Shown one piece after another: positions 52,046 through 61,530 of a stretch of DNA of 64,000 nt. Within the stretch, counting starts at the first letter, position 1; each line of letters begins with the position of its first letter. Both the position numbers and the translations under genes were made by a program. This DNA comes from Paenibacillus_E violae (lineage in GTDB: Bacteria > Bacillota > Bacilli > Paenibacillales > NBRC-103111). The notes under the pieces are model-generated. The model was given only the letters and a program-made list of their open reading frames with translations, did not search any database and had not been told where the DNA came from. Location: NCBI RefSeq assembly GCF_032461945.1, contig NZ_JAWCUD010000009.1, forward strand, positions 290,367 to 354,366, in the 5' to 3' direction.

Positions 52046-52092
52046 CATGAAAACGCCGTTCACCTACTTCCTAGGTGCGGCGTTTTTGTTTT
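52046..52092 (+). terminator. Terminator of the importer operon
   Basis: Stem AAAACGCCG / CGGCGTTTT with inner CACCTA / TAGGTG pairing, followed by TTTTTGTTTTTT. Confidence 0.92.
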
Positions 52093-52194
52093 TTCGTTTA
52101 CTTTTGAATGCTTTAGGCAACAGCAGTTTCTTGTGTGAAACTTGGCCATACACTATAGGGTCACAGTATTGCTCATTTGAGAGGAGAGGCCTAC

Positions 52195-52950
52195 ATGAAA
52201 GTTGATCTGGGATGCGGCGAGCATAAACATAGGCATTTTTATGGAATCGATCGCGTTGGCGGCCCGGAAGTGGACATGGTTTGCGATATCAATGACGGTA
52301 TTCCGCTGCCCGATCATTCCGTTGAAATGGTCATGGCCAGCCGCAGTCTGCCTTATGTAAACGATCTCCTGGCTGTCATGTCCGAGCTGTACCGAATTTG
52401 TGTCCACAAAGCGATCGTCTGTATTTTATCTCCGTACGCCCATCATTTTCGCCATATGTCCAATCCCCATCTTAAGCAAAAATTTGATGAATATACGCCC
52501 CGCTATTTCACCAATCATTTCCATCAGCCCCCAGGCAGTCCCCTCAGCCCCATTGTCCCCAGCTATACAGGCAGCTCTGTCCCATTTGATTTCCGGCTGC
52601 TGAAGATGGAGTTTTTCTATGAATCTCCCTTTAGCCCTCCGCTATATGAGCAGGACGAATTGGACTTGTTGCTCCAGCTCCAGCCGAATGTCGTCAGTGA
52701 GATTATGTATCAATTCGTTGTTGTAAAAAAAGAACTCTCTGTCGACGAATGGCTATGGATGTGCAATCAGCAATACCGTGAACCTCAGTGGGCCGAAGCA
52801 TTAAGACAGCCTGCCCCTACAGTAGTTGTGGAAGCAGCCGTACCAGAAACGCCTACATCGTTTCCCCCTCCAGCTATGGACTTCTATAGCCATAAGCCTG
52901 TTAAATCAACCAAAACAATCCCCCGTAGCCCCAAAAAGAAACCTATATAA
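52195..52950 (+). CDS. SAM-dependent methyltransferase-like protein
   Basis: A 251-residue protein with a short Rossmann-type methyltransferase core: motif I VDLGCGEHKH at the N-terminus, the acidic end of strand 2 in FYGIDRVG, and IPLPDHSVEMVMASRSLPYVND near residue 45. The methyltransferase part is compact, with motif I at the very N-terminus, and it is followed by ~80 residues ending in a Pro/Lys-rich tail. Start ATG 52195 follows GAGGAGAGG; the TTG at 52177 is upstream of that site. The substrate is unknown. It is next to, but not clearly linked with, the DUF11 genes. Confidence 0.75.
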   Translation: MKVDLGCGEHKHRHFYGIDRVGGPEVDMVCDINDGIPLPDHSVEMVMASRSLPYVNDLLAVMSELYRICVHKAIVCILSPYAHHFRHMSNPHLKQKFDEYTPRYFTNHFHQPPGSPLSPIVPSYTGSSVPFDFRLLKMEFFYESPFSPPLYEQDELDLLLQLQPNVVSEIMYQFVVVKKELSVDEWLWMCNQQYREPQWAEALRQPAPTVVVEAAVPETPTSFPPPAMDFYSHKPVKSTKTIPRSPKKKPI

Positions 52951-53082
52951 ATTTGACATCATAATTAAACTTTATATTTTCTGATCATGTTTTCTATTTC
53001 ACATCATACCATGTAACCATCGGCCTAAATTCACCATTCATCACAGCGAACTTCCTCCAGCTATCTAACGGACGGTTCAAAA

Positions 53083-53102
53083 TCTAGGGGGTGACGATCA
53101 TA
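53083..53102 (+). promoter_or_regulatory. Ribosome site that makes the DUF11 start uncertain
   Basis: AGGGGGTG (53086-53093) is an ideal SD but overlaps the annotated GTG start (53091). The first codon at normal spacing is ATA (53100-53102), followed by GCTCTCGTCGTC. The adjacent 140 bases upstream are AT-rich and without a clear promoter. Confidence 0.45.
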
Positions 53103-56100
53103 GCTCTCGTCGTCAGGTCCACACTCAACGCGACTGGCGCGATCACGTTCACCGGAAATACACTTGGCTTAAGTCGCTCCGATACGGTAGGCCAACCGGG
53201 AACACAAGACAGCATCGGTGCTTTCACGACGGTGAATACCGCGCTGAAATTCGGAACATATCCCGCAGGCACGACCAATCTCTACACCTCGAATAATTCA
53301 TCTGCCATTCTCACCATTCCTGCAGGAAGCACCGTACTTTATGCAGAACTGATCTGGGGCGGATCTTATATCAACGGCAATGTTGACCTGAGCGCTGTGA
53401 TTAACAATCCGGTTTCGTTTACGACACCAGCAGCAACGTTTAACATCACGCCTGATGATGCAACGAAGAATGAGTTTAACTTGGGCAGCGGTGCATTCGG
53501 CTATGTGCGCACAGCTAATGTCACGACTCAGGTGCAGCAAGGGATGGGCGGTACTTACACCATAGGAAGCGTGCCTGGTACGATTGTCGTTGCCGGTGAT
53601 CCGACAGCCAACCATTGCGGTTGGACGCTGGCCGTTATTTACCAGAACACGAGCCTGCCTTTCCGGAACATGTCATTGCGAGTCGGTGCCGTACTCGTAC
53701 AGTCTACCTCTCCTCCTGTGAACACGACCATTACTGGATTCGCTACACCGGTAACAGGCACACTAGGCGGTAGAGCGCTTTTCAGCGCCCAGGAAGGTGA
53801 TGCTAACCGTACGGGCGATCAGGCGTTGTTCGGGCCTACAACGGCCTCACTCGTCGCGTTATCCGGACCGAATAACTTTGCCGCTAACTTTTTTGCTTCC
53901 CAGATCAATAACGATGCAGGGCAGCTTAACACCACTGGGACGTTCGGCTCACTCAACCAAATCAACGGAGCTCCCGGATCGAACATTAGCGGAGGCCGTC
54001 AAGGCTGGGATATTACGAACGTAGATGTCTCCGCACGGTTAACGAACAATCAATCCTCCGCCATCCTGCAATTGACAACTTCTGGGGACGCATATGTTGT
54101 CAATGCCAATGCCATTCAAGTTGATATTAACGCACCCAAAATTAGTGTGACCAAAAGTGCCAATGTAACCGGAGCGGTCGTGGGCGATACCATCACTTAC
54201 ACGGTAACGACCACCAACTCAGGGACGGCCAGCGCCGCCAGTATCGTGTTGTCCGATGCCTTGCCTACCGGTTCAACCTTCGTAGCTGGCAGTGTCATCG
54301 TAGCAGGCGTATCACGGCCGACCTACGATATTACAACAGGCGCGCCTCTTGGCTCCCTTGCCTTTGGCTCATCTATCACTGTTTCTTATAAAGCTACGGT
54401 CACGAGTCTTCCGGATCCGCAAACGATTGCGAATACGGCAAATGCCGCCTTCACATTTCAAAGCGTCGCAGGCGGTTCCATTATTTCAGGCGTCATTCCA
54501 TCGAATACGGTGTCGACGACGGTTTATTCGCCAAAGATTGCGATTGTGAAATCCGCAAGCACGGCGAACGGTTCTGTCGGTAGCACGGTCACCTATACCC
54601 TGCAAATTGCGAATACCGGGAATAGAAGTGCCGTCATGACCGTTACCGATAACATACCAGCTGGAACATCTTTCGTTGCGAACAGTTTCAAAGTGAACGG
54701 TGTCACGGTTCCTGGCGCCAATCCGGTCACGGGTGTAAACATTGGCACTGTAGCAGCCAGCGGAACATCCACGGTCACCTTTGATGTACTGATCAATTCC
54801 CTTCCGTCTCCGCCGCAGCTCGTGAATACAGCGAATAGTACATACACGTTTCAACCGCCTGATGGTCGTACGATCTCGGGAACCGCCGGCTCCAATACCG
54901 TGACTATCCCCGTCCGTTTGCCAAGTGTTGGTGCTGTCAAAAGCGCTAATGTTGTCGACGCGGTTGTCGGAGATACTTTTACATACAGTACGGTGATCAC
55001 GAATTCAGGTGTAGAAAGTGTGACGAATGTCATCCTCACGGACGTCATACCGCAAGGCGCAACTTTTGTGCCCGGCACCGTCGTCGTTGGAGGGAGTTCG
55101 AGGCCAAGTTCAGTCCCTGGCGGCGGCATTGCTGTAGGTACCATAACGGCTGGCAGCTCGGTCACTGTCACCTTCCAGGTCAATGTCGTTTCCTTGCCCA
55201 CTTCCAATCAATTAAGCAACCAGGCATCTATTTCTTATAGTTCCGGTACTTTTACGGGAACTACCCTAACCAATACGATTACGACACCCGTGTTTCAAGC
55301 TGTTGTCTCTGTGACCAAAAGTGTGAATAGTACGAACGTCACCGTTGGGGCGACGCTGACCTATACACTTCTGGTTCGCAATCAAGGTAATATCGCTGTT
55401 CAACCAACGGTCGTGGATACCATCTCACCATCCACCACGTTTGTGATAGGCAGTGTTACAATAAATGGCGTTTCCAGTCCGAGCGCGAATCCTGCTGTTG
55501 GTATTCCAACAGGGGCTGTTCCGCCTTCCGGCACGAGTGAAATTAAGTTTCAAGTCGTCGTACAGAACTTGCCGTCACCTCCAAGACTCCAGAATCAAGC
55601 AACGGCAAATTACACGTACCAACCACCTGACGGACGCACGCTAAATGGGAGTGCCGTGTCAAATACGACGGATATTCCCGTATCCGCCCCCAATGTCGTC
55701 GTAAATAAAGCAGTTAATCTATCGTATGCGGCTCTCGGTGAAACACTGATTTACACGCTCAACATCACGAACAGCAGCGTTGTTCAAGTCAGCAGCGTCA
55801 CCTTGCAGGATTCTCTGCCAGCCGGAGTTACGTTCCAAGCTGGAAGCGTGACGGTAGACGGTGCGCCAAGATCTGCGGCGGACCCGAATACCGGCTTCTC
55901 AATTGGAAACATTGCGGCCGGCGCCACAACACAGGTCATTTTCCGGGCAACCGTCACTTCGGTTCCCACGCCAGTGCAAGCTGAGAATCACGCCAGCATA
56001 AGCTTTAACTCCGGCGTTTTCTCTGGAGCGGCTTTCTCGAACAGCGTTATCACGCAAATTCAGCAGCCCATCTTATCCATTGTCAAAAGCTCCAACCTGA

Positions 56101-59100
56101 CGCTTGCAGTTCTCGGCGATATCGTTGTTTACAAATTGGAGGTGGGCAATACCGGCAGTTCTCCTGCCAACGTAACGTTAACGGATAATATACCCGCAGG
56201 CACGACGTTTCTCGTGAACAGCGTTATCATCAATGACGCTCCTCTGCCAGGCGTTGACCCTGTGAGCGGTATTCCGCTCGGTACGCTTGATGTGGGTGCA
56301 AAGAAAATCGTTACCTTTGAAGCGACGGTAACTTCCCTGCCAACTCCGCAGCAATTGGTCGATCAGGCTAGCGCAGCCTACACCTTTACGCTCTCGGATG
56401 GCCGAACGCTCTCTGGGTCCGGCATTTCAAACACGGTAACCATTCCTGTTTCAGCTCCTAACGTGAAAGTGATGACCACCAGCAACGTCAGCTCTGCCGT
56501 TCAAGGAGATACCGTCACCTATACCAGCGTCATTACCAACCAAGGCGTCGAGAACGTCAATAATGTAATACTTACGAGCATTGCCGATCCGAGCACTTCA
56601 TTTATTCCCGGAAGCGTCATTGTAAACGGCATTTCATTGCCGAATACCAATCCGTCGACCGGTATTCCAATCGGTACCCTGGCGCCTAACCACCCGGCTA
56701 CCGTGACTTTTGAGGTGAAAATCACAATGCCAACGCCACAAATCATTAACCAATCTTCGGTCAGCTTCACATCGGGATCCTTCTCAGGGTCATCATCCTC
56801 CAATGATGTCATAACGCCCGTTACCCAACCGAATATCACGGCTGTTAAGACAGCCAACACCACCAGCGCAACTGTCGGCGATACTGTTCTATACAGCATC
56901 GTTGTGTCGAACACAGGCAACCTTGCAGGGAATGTCGTTGTCACAGATACGATTCCTGCAGGAACCTCTTATGTAGCGAATAGTGCGCAAGTCGACGGGA
57001 TGCCTCAGCCTGGATCAGATCCCGTAACAGGAATTAATGCCGGTTCCATCGCGCCCGGCACCTTTAAGACAGTAACCTTCTCCGTGTTGATTGAAACTTT
57101 GCCCAGCCCGCAAACGATCAGCAACATCGCTACGGCTACATACACGTTCACCCCGCCGGATGGTCGTATCATCACTCGTTCGGTTACATCGAATACCGTT
57201 ACGTTCCCGGTCTCTTCGCCAAACGTAACCGTATCGAAAAGTACGACTTCTACCGCTTTAACCGTAGGCGATACCATTACGTACAGCACGTCCATCATGA
57301 ATAGCGGGATTGCCCCCGTCAACAATGTCATATTCACGGATCAAATTCCTGCGGGCGGCACGTTTGTTCCTGGCAGTGTCGTCATTATCGGCGCTCCACC
57401 GCCGGTTGTTCCTCCAAACCCGGCCACAGGCGTTCAGTTAGGAACGATCGCAGTTGGAGCAACGGTCACCGTGCTTTTCAATGTACTCGTTACCTCTGTG
57501 CCGACTCCAGAACAATTAACGAACCAATCTGCGGTAACGTTCACATCAGGCGCACTCTCAAGCACAACCTTCTCAAATCCCATAACAACACCCGTTTACC
57601 AACCTGTCATTGGTGTTCTAAAAGCCGGAAGCACTTCGAATGCAACCGTCGGGGACACCATCGTATACACGCTGAATGTTTCTAACACAGGTAACTATGC
57701 GGCTTCTGCCATCCTAACGGATACCATTCCAGCCGGCACCTCCTTTCAGCCAAACAGCGTATTCGTTGGAACGACGCCCGCTCCTGGTGCTGACCCTTCA
57801 ACGGGGATTGATATCGGTTCCGTTCAGCCAGGTGCCACGATTCCTGTCTCTTTCTCTGTCGTGATCAACACCTTGCCGAATCCGCAGGTGCTATCCAACA
57901 CGGGAACGGCTGCGTACTCCTTCACACTACCGGACGGCCGACCATTCAACCGTTCTGCCACGTCGAATACCGTAACGATTTCCGTGTCTTCGCCTAACGT
58001 CAGCGTTGTGAAGAGCACAACCGTGACGGATGCCGTAGTCAATGATATTCTCCCTTATACGATTGTCATTACGAATAATGGGATTGAACCTGTTAGCAAT
58101 GTTGTTTTCTCGGATCCGATCCCATCCGGCTTAGCGTTTATTCCAGGCAGCGTCGTCATTGTCGGAGCGCCAACACCACCTGTGCCGCCAAATCCAATAT
58201 CCGGGATTGCGCTTGGTACTATCGCAGCTGGAGGAACGGTTACCATCACGTTCAATGTCAGAGTGGTTGCCCTACCTGATCCAGCACAGTTAAGCAACCA
58301 AGGTATTGTCAGCTTTACCTCCGGCGCCTTCTCGGCGGTTGCCTTCTCCAACACGATTACAACGCCGGTTTATCAACCTATTCTTGCTGCAGCCAAATCG
58401 GCAAGTTCCACCAATGCCACAATTGGCGATCTCATTATCTACACGGTAAAAGTCAGTAATTCCGGAAACTACGCAGCCAGTGTCACGTTAGTTGATCCCA
58501 TTCCTAACGGAGCCACTTTCCAGCAGAACTCTGTTGTACTAAACGGAATCACCCAACCAGGCGCAGATCCTACTACAGGCATTCCATTCACTGCACAACC
58601 CGGTGTTACTAACACAGTAACATTTGCTGTTGTTATTACCTCGCAGCCGAATCCGCAGGTATTAACAAATACGGCAACGGCAAACTTCAGCTTTAGTCCG
58701 CCTGATGGTCGGGTTATTACAGGTTCAGCTGTTTCCAATACCGTAACCATTCCGGTATCCGCTCCGAATGTCACGGTCGGGAAATTGTCAACTGCTACCG
58801 ATGCCGTAGTCGGCGATACGATCACTTATTTAGCTAATGTGTCCAATAATGGCATAGCGGCCATCAATAATGTTCAATTCTTTGATCAGCTTCCTGGTTC
58901 CACAAGCTTCGTTCCAGGCAGCGTTACCATCGATGGCACTCCGGTATCCACCGCTGATCCAACCAAAGGAATATCGCTTGGCACCATTCAGCCGGGCGCG
59001 TCCGTTGCAGTTTCTTTCAAAGTCACCGTTAACACCTTGCCGTTATCCGGGCTGCTTACGAATCAATCGTCCGTCAGCTTTACGAGCGGAGCTTTTGCCG

Positions 59101-59810
59101 CATCCGCCTTCTCCAACACAGTCATCATACCGGTTTATCAACCGATTATCGCTCTCATCAAAAGCGCAAATACAACCAATGCCACCGTCGGCGATACGAT
59201 CGTTTACACGCTTACGCTTCACAATTCCGGGAATCTGCCTGCCGTTGCAACTGTCTTCGACACCATTCCGGCAGGAGCCGAATTTGTCCCTAATAGCGTA
59301 ATTGTCGACGGTCAACTTCAACCTGGCGCTAATCCAGCTACCGGTATCAATGCCGGAACAATCCCTCCTGGCGATACGATTACTGTGAAAATTTCGCTCG
59401 CCGTCACCGTTGAGTTCTTACCGTCACCGCAGCAATTAGTGAACACGGCAACCGCCAACTACACCTACTCGCCACCAGATGGCCGGGTACTGTCAGGTTC
59501 CGTTGCATCCAACACACTCGTGGTTCCAGTATCCTCGCCAGACGTTAGAGTAGTAAAAAGCTCCGATGTAATTGACGCGATTGTTGGCGATACAATTACG
59601 TACACAGTAATTGTCACCAATAGTGGCATAGAAGCAGTTAACAATGTTGTTCTAACAGATCCAATCCCAACTGGAACTGTATTCGTCACAGACAGTGTAA
59701 CGGTTAATGGCAGCGCTAGACCAGGCCAGAATCCAAGTACAGGCGTTCCGCTCAACACCATTGCTGCAGGTGCATCTGTTACCGTTACTTTCGAGGTGAC
59801 GGTCGTATGA
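53091..59810 (+). CDS. Giant DUF11-repeat protein
   Basis: A 2239-residue protein. Residues ~1-345 form a family N-terminal beta-domain (TGAITFTGNTLGLSRS, TVLYAELIWGGSYI, GGRQGWDITNVDVS). Then ~15 DUF11 (beta-sandwich) repeats of ~129 residues follow, each starting like VxVxKSANxxxAxVGDTITYT. Odd and even repeats belong to two subtypes, so the unit of duplication is a pair of ~250 residues. The last repeat is cut by a stop at TTTCGAGGTGACGGTCGT-ATGA, and its missing end is encoded by the next frame. There is no signal peptide, sorting motif or membrane helix, so location is unknown; spore or surface association is conjecture. The GTG start sits directly on the AGGGGG ribosome site; ATA 53100, 7 bases further, is a possible real start. 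Confidence 0.85.
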   Translation: MTIIALVVRSTLNATGAITFTGNTLGLSRSDTVGQPGTQDSIGAFTTVNTALKFGTYPAGTTNLYTSNNSSAILTIPAGSTVLYAELIWGGSYINGNVDLSAVINNPVSFTTPAATFNITPDDATKNEFNLGSGAFGYVRTANVTTQVQQGMGGTYTIGSVPGTIVVAGDPTANHCGWTLAVIYQNTSLPFRNMSLRVGAVLVQSTSPPVNTTITGFATPVTGTLGGRALFSAQEGDANRTGDQALFGPTTASLVALSGPNNFAANFFASQINNDAGQLNTTGTFGSLNQINGAPGSNISGGRQGWDITNVDVSARLTNNQSSAILQLTTSGDAYVVNANAIQVDINAPKISVTKSANVTGAVVGDTITYTVTTTNSGTASAASIVLSDALPTGSTFVAGSVIVAGVSRPTYDITTGAPLGSLAFGSSITVSYKATVTSLPDPQTIANTANAAFTFQSVAGGSIISGVIPSNTVSTTVYSPKIAIVKSASTANGSVGSTVTYTLQIANTGNRSAVMTVTDNIPAGTSFVANSFKVNGVTVPGANPVTGVNIGTVAASGTSTVTFDVLINSLPSPPQLVNTANSTYTFQPPDGRTISGTAGSNTVTIPVRLPSVGAVKSANVVDAVVGDTFTYSTVITNSGVESVTNVILTDVIPQGATFVPGTVVVGGSSRPSSVPGGGIAVGTITAGSSVTVTFQVNVVSLPTSNQLSNQASISYSSGTFTGTTLTNTITTPVFQAVVSVTKSVNSTNVTVGATLTYTLLVRNQGNIAVQPTVVDTISPSTTFVIGSVTINGVSSPSANPAVGIPTGAVPPSGTSEIKFQVVVQNLPSPPRLQNQATANYTYQPPDGRTLNGSAVSNTTDIPVSAPNVVVNKAVNLSYAALGETLIYTLNITNSSVVQVSSVTLQDSLPAGVTFQAGSVTVDGAPRSAADPNTGFSIGNIAAGATTQVIFRATVTSVPTPVQAENHASISFNSGVFSGAAFSNSVITQIQQPILSIVKSSNLTLAVLGDIVVYKLEVGNTGSSPANVTLTDNIPAGTTFLVNSVIINDAPLPGVDPVSGIPLGTLDVGAKKIVTFEATVTSLPTPQQLVDQASAAYTFTLSDGRTLSGSGISNTVTIPVSAPNVKVMTTSNVSSAVQGDTVTYTSVITNQGVENVNNVILTSIADPSTSFIPGSVIVNGISLPNTNPSTGIPIGTLAPNHPATVTFEVKITMPTPQIINQSSVSFTSGSFSGSSSSNDVITPVTQPNITAVKTANTTSATVGDTVLYSIVVSNTGNLAGNVVVTDTIPAGTSYVANSAQVDGMPQPGSDPVTGINAGSIAPGTFKTVTFSVLIETLPSPQTISNIATATYTFTPPDGRIITRSVTSNTVTFPVSSPNVTVSKSTTSTALTVGDTITYSTSIMNSGIAPVNNVIFTDQIPAGGTFVPGSVVIIGAPPPVVPPNPATGVQLGTIAVGATVTVLFNVLVTSVPTPEQLTNQSAVTFTSGALSSTTFSNPITTPVYQPVIGVLKAGSTSNATVGDTIVYTLNVSNTGNYAASAILTDTIPAGTSFQPNSVFVGTTPAPGADPSTGIDIGSVQPGATIPVSFSVVINTLPNPQVLSNTGTAAYSFTLPDGRPFNRSATSNTVTISVSSPNVSVVKSTTVTDAVVNDILPYTIVITNNGIEPVSNVVFSDPIPSGLAFIPGSVVIVGAPTPPVPPNPISGIALGTIAAGGTVTITFNVRVVALPDPAQLSNQGIVSFTSGAFSAVAFSNTITTPVYQPILAAAKSASSTNATIGDLIIYTVKVSNSGNYAASVTLVDPIPNGATFQQNSVVLNGITQPGADPTTGIPFTAQPGVTNTVTFAVVITSQPNPQVLTNTATANFSFSPPDGRVITGSAVSNTVTIPVSAPNVTVGKLSTATDAVVGDTITYLANVSNNGIAAINNVQFFDQLPGSTSFVPGSVTIDGTPVSTADPTKGISLGTIQPGASVAVSFKVTVNTLPLSGLLTNQSSVSFTSGAFAASAFSNTVIIPVYQPIIALIKSANTTNATVGDTIVYTLTLHNSGNLPAVATVFDTIPAGAEFVPNSVIVDGQLQPGANPATGINAGTIPPGDTITVKISLAVTVEFLPSPQQLVNTATANYTYSPPDGRVLSGSVASNTLVVPVSSPDVRVVKSSDVIDAIVGDTITYTVIVTNSGIEAVNNVVLTDPIPTGTVFVTDSVTVNGSARPGQNPSTGVPLNTIAAGASVTVTFEVTVV

Positions 59811-61489
59811 CGGCCGAATCCCAACCTCCCAAACATTTAATTAATCAATCTGTCGTCCGTTTCAGTTCAGGTAATTTGACCAGCCACGCTTATTCCAACA
59901 CCGTAGATACCCCAGTGGTTGGTCCCGTCATTACGATTCGAAAAAAGGCGAATACTTCTGAAGCCGTGCTTGGTCAAGTCGTAACATACTCCTTGACAAT
60001 AGCCAATAAGGGTAACTTGGATGCACAAGTTACCCTTTTTGACACCATGCCGGACGGGACTTCGTTAGTTCCTAACAGCGTCATCGTGGATGGCGTCCCC
60101 ATGCCTATGGCCGAACCCGATAAGGGCATCTATGTGGGGACGATTCATATCGGCCAGCACATCGAAGTAAACTTCCAGGTCGTCGTGCTTCATCCCTCTT
60201 CACAACTCAAAAATCAAGCAACGGCAACCTATACCTTCCATACAGCGGGAGGTAGATCTGCAACAGGGAGTTCAAAGTCGAATACCGTCATCATTCCTTT
60301 TGAAGAAACGAAAGTCAACTTTAAGAAACACGCGGATAAACGCTATACTTTTGTCGGCGATACCGTCACGTTTCTATTCACCATCAAAAATGAAGGAAGC
60401 TTATCCATTAACAAAATGCTTTTTATAGATCGGCTGCCAGCCGGCGTTCGTTTCGTTATGGGCAGCGTAAAAATCGGGCATACTTCCTACCCGTCAGCAA
60501 ATCCTGCGGAAGGCATTTCACTTAGCGAACTGCCCGCGTATGCGACTCTATCTCTACAGTTCCAAGTCACCATTACCCATGCCCCCTCATCCGGATGCAT
60601 CGTGAATGACGCGGAACTTGTCTTACACCTCAGAGACTACAAGCAAAAAATGACATCCAACTCAATTTCATTGGAGGTTTACGATCCTGCGATTTCGGTT
60701 GTCGAGTCCGTCCTGCAGCCAAAGGCTACTCTGGGCGATACCTTGACCTATTCCTTAATCGTTGCAAATAAAGGCAATATTGCGGCTGAAATTTGGCTGT
60801 CCGATTTCATCCCTGAAGGCAGCTCCTACGTGCTGGGAAGCTTGATGGTGAATGGATCTCCATATGGCAATTCGCTGTTACCCAGCTCTGTGTATGTCGG
60901 GCAATTGCCGGCAAAAAACCAAATGGCGGTCACGTTCCAAGTTACGGTCAACGCCGTTGCCATTTCCGCCGAACAGACCGAGCTAACCAGCCATACCGAC
61001 GTATTATTTAATTTCCGTCTGCCGGATGATCGTGTTGTCTCTGATCATGTGCTGTCCAATACGGTAAGCGTCGAATTGCTGCGACCGATTGTAACCATCG
61101 TAATTTTTGCAAATCCTTTAATTGCGGAACCTGAATCCACTGTCCATTACAGGATTCAAGTATCCAATTCAGGCAATCTTGCTGCAGGCAGCGTGTTTCT
61201 TCACGATTGGATTTCTCCCTTGACTACGTTGAACGCCGGTACCCTGCGAATCAACGGCAATCCGATGAACCAAATCTTGAGTTCATCTCAACCTTTATCG
61301 CTTGGAGTCCTCCAGCCACAAGCCACAACCGAAATCACATATTCAGCGACAATTGTTCTTAGACCGAATGCCAAACGCATTCCGCTAAGAGCATCCGCCA
61401 AATATGTGTATCAGGTAAATGAACCTGTTCATACGGGAACGGCGTTGTCCAATGAAGTAGTTATTCGAATTGAGGAGGCGGAAGAATAA
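59807..61489 (+). CDS. DUF11-repeat protein, continuation in the -1 frame
   Basis: A 560-residue frame overlapping the giant gene by 4 bases (ATGA). It begins inside a DUF11 domain: residues ~8-45 (KHLINQSVVRFSSGNLTSHAYSNTVDTP in two parts) are the end of the last repeat of the upstream gene. Then come four more DUF11 repeats (starts ITIRKKAN, VNFKKHADK, ISVVESV, VTIVIFAN), the last three strongly diverged from the A/B pairs. GAGGTGA lies 7 bases before its ATG, so re-initiation is possible; a frameshift in a once-single gene, or a sequence error, are alternatives. No membrane anchor or LPXTG-like motif at the end (EVVIRIEEAEE). Confidence 0.75.
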   Translation: MTAESQPPKHLINQSVVRFSSGNLTSHAYSNTVDTPVVGPVITIRKKANTSEAVLGQVVTYSLTIANKGNLDAQVTLFDTMPDGTSLVPNSVIVDGVPMPMAEPDKGIYVGTIHIGQHIEVNFQVVVLHPSSQLKNQATATYTFHTAGGRSATGSSKSNTVIIPFEETKVNFKKHADKRYTFVGDTVTFLFTIKNEGSLSINKMLFIDRLPAGVRFVMGSVKIGHTSYPSANPAEGISLSELPAYATLSLQFQVTITHAPSSGCIVNDAELVLHLRDYKQKMTSNSISLEVYDPAISVVESVLQPKATLGDTLTYSLIVANKGNIAAEIWLSDFIPEGSSYVLGSLMVNGSPYGNSLLPSSVYVGQLPAKNQMAVTFQVTVNAVAISAEQTELTSHTDVLFNFRLPDDRVVSDHVLSNTVSVELLRPIVTIVIFANPLIAEPESTVHYRIQVSNSGNLAAGSVFLHDWISPLTTLNAGTLRINGNPMNQILSSSQPLSLGVLQPQATTEITYSATIVLRPNAKRIPLRASAKYVYQVNEPVHTGTALSNEVVIRIEEAEE

Positions 61490-61530
61490 AAAAAGCCGGG
61501 GCATCTCATCGCCCCGACTTTTTTTATTTA
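61485..61530. terminator. Bidirectional terminator
   Basis: Stem AAAAAGCCGGGGC / GCCCCGACTTTTT with a loop around ATCTCAT, flanked by A-run and T-run. Shared by the DUF11 gene and the convergent GH2 gene. Confidence 0.92.

Noticed and set aside
56519..58825. Series of long minus-strand frames opposite the DUF11 gene
   Set aside because: They repeat with the same period as the DUF11 repeats and lack starts with ribosome sites; they mirror the codon pattern of the sense gene.
53091..61489. Cell-wall-anchored adhesin
   Set aside because: Neither DUF11 frame has a signal peptide, LPXTG-type motif or C-terminal membrane helix, so surface anchoring by sortase is not supported.
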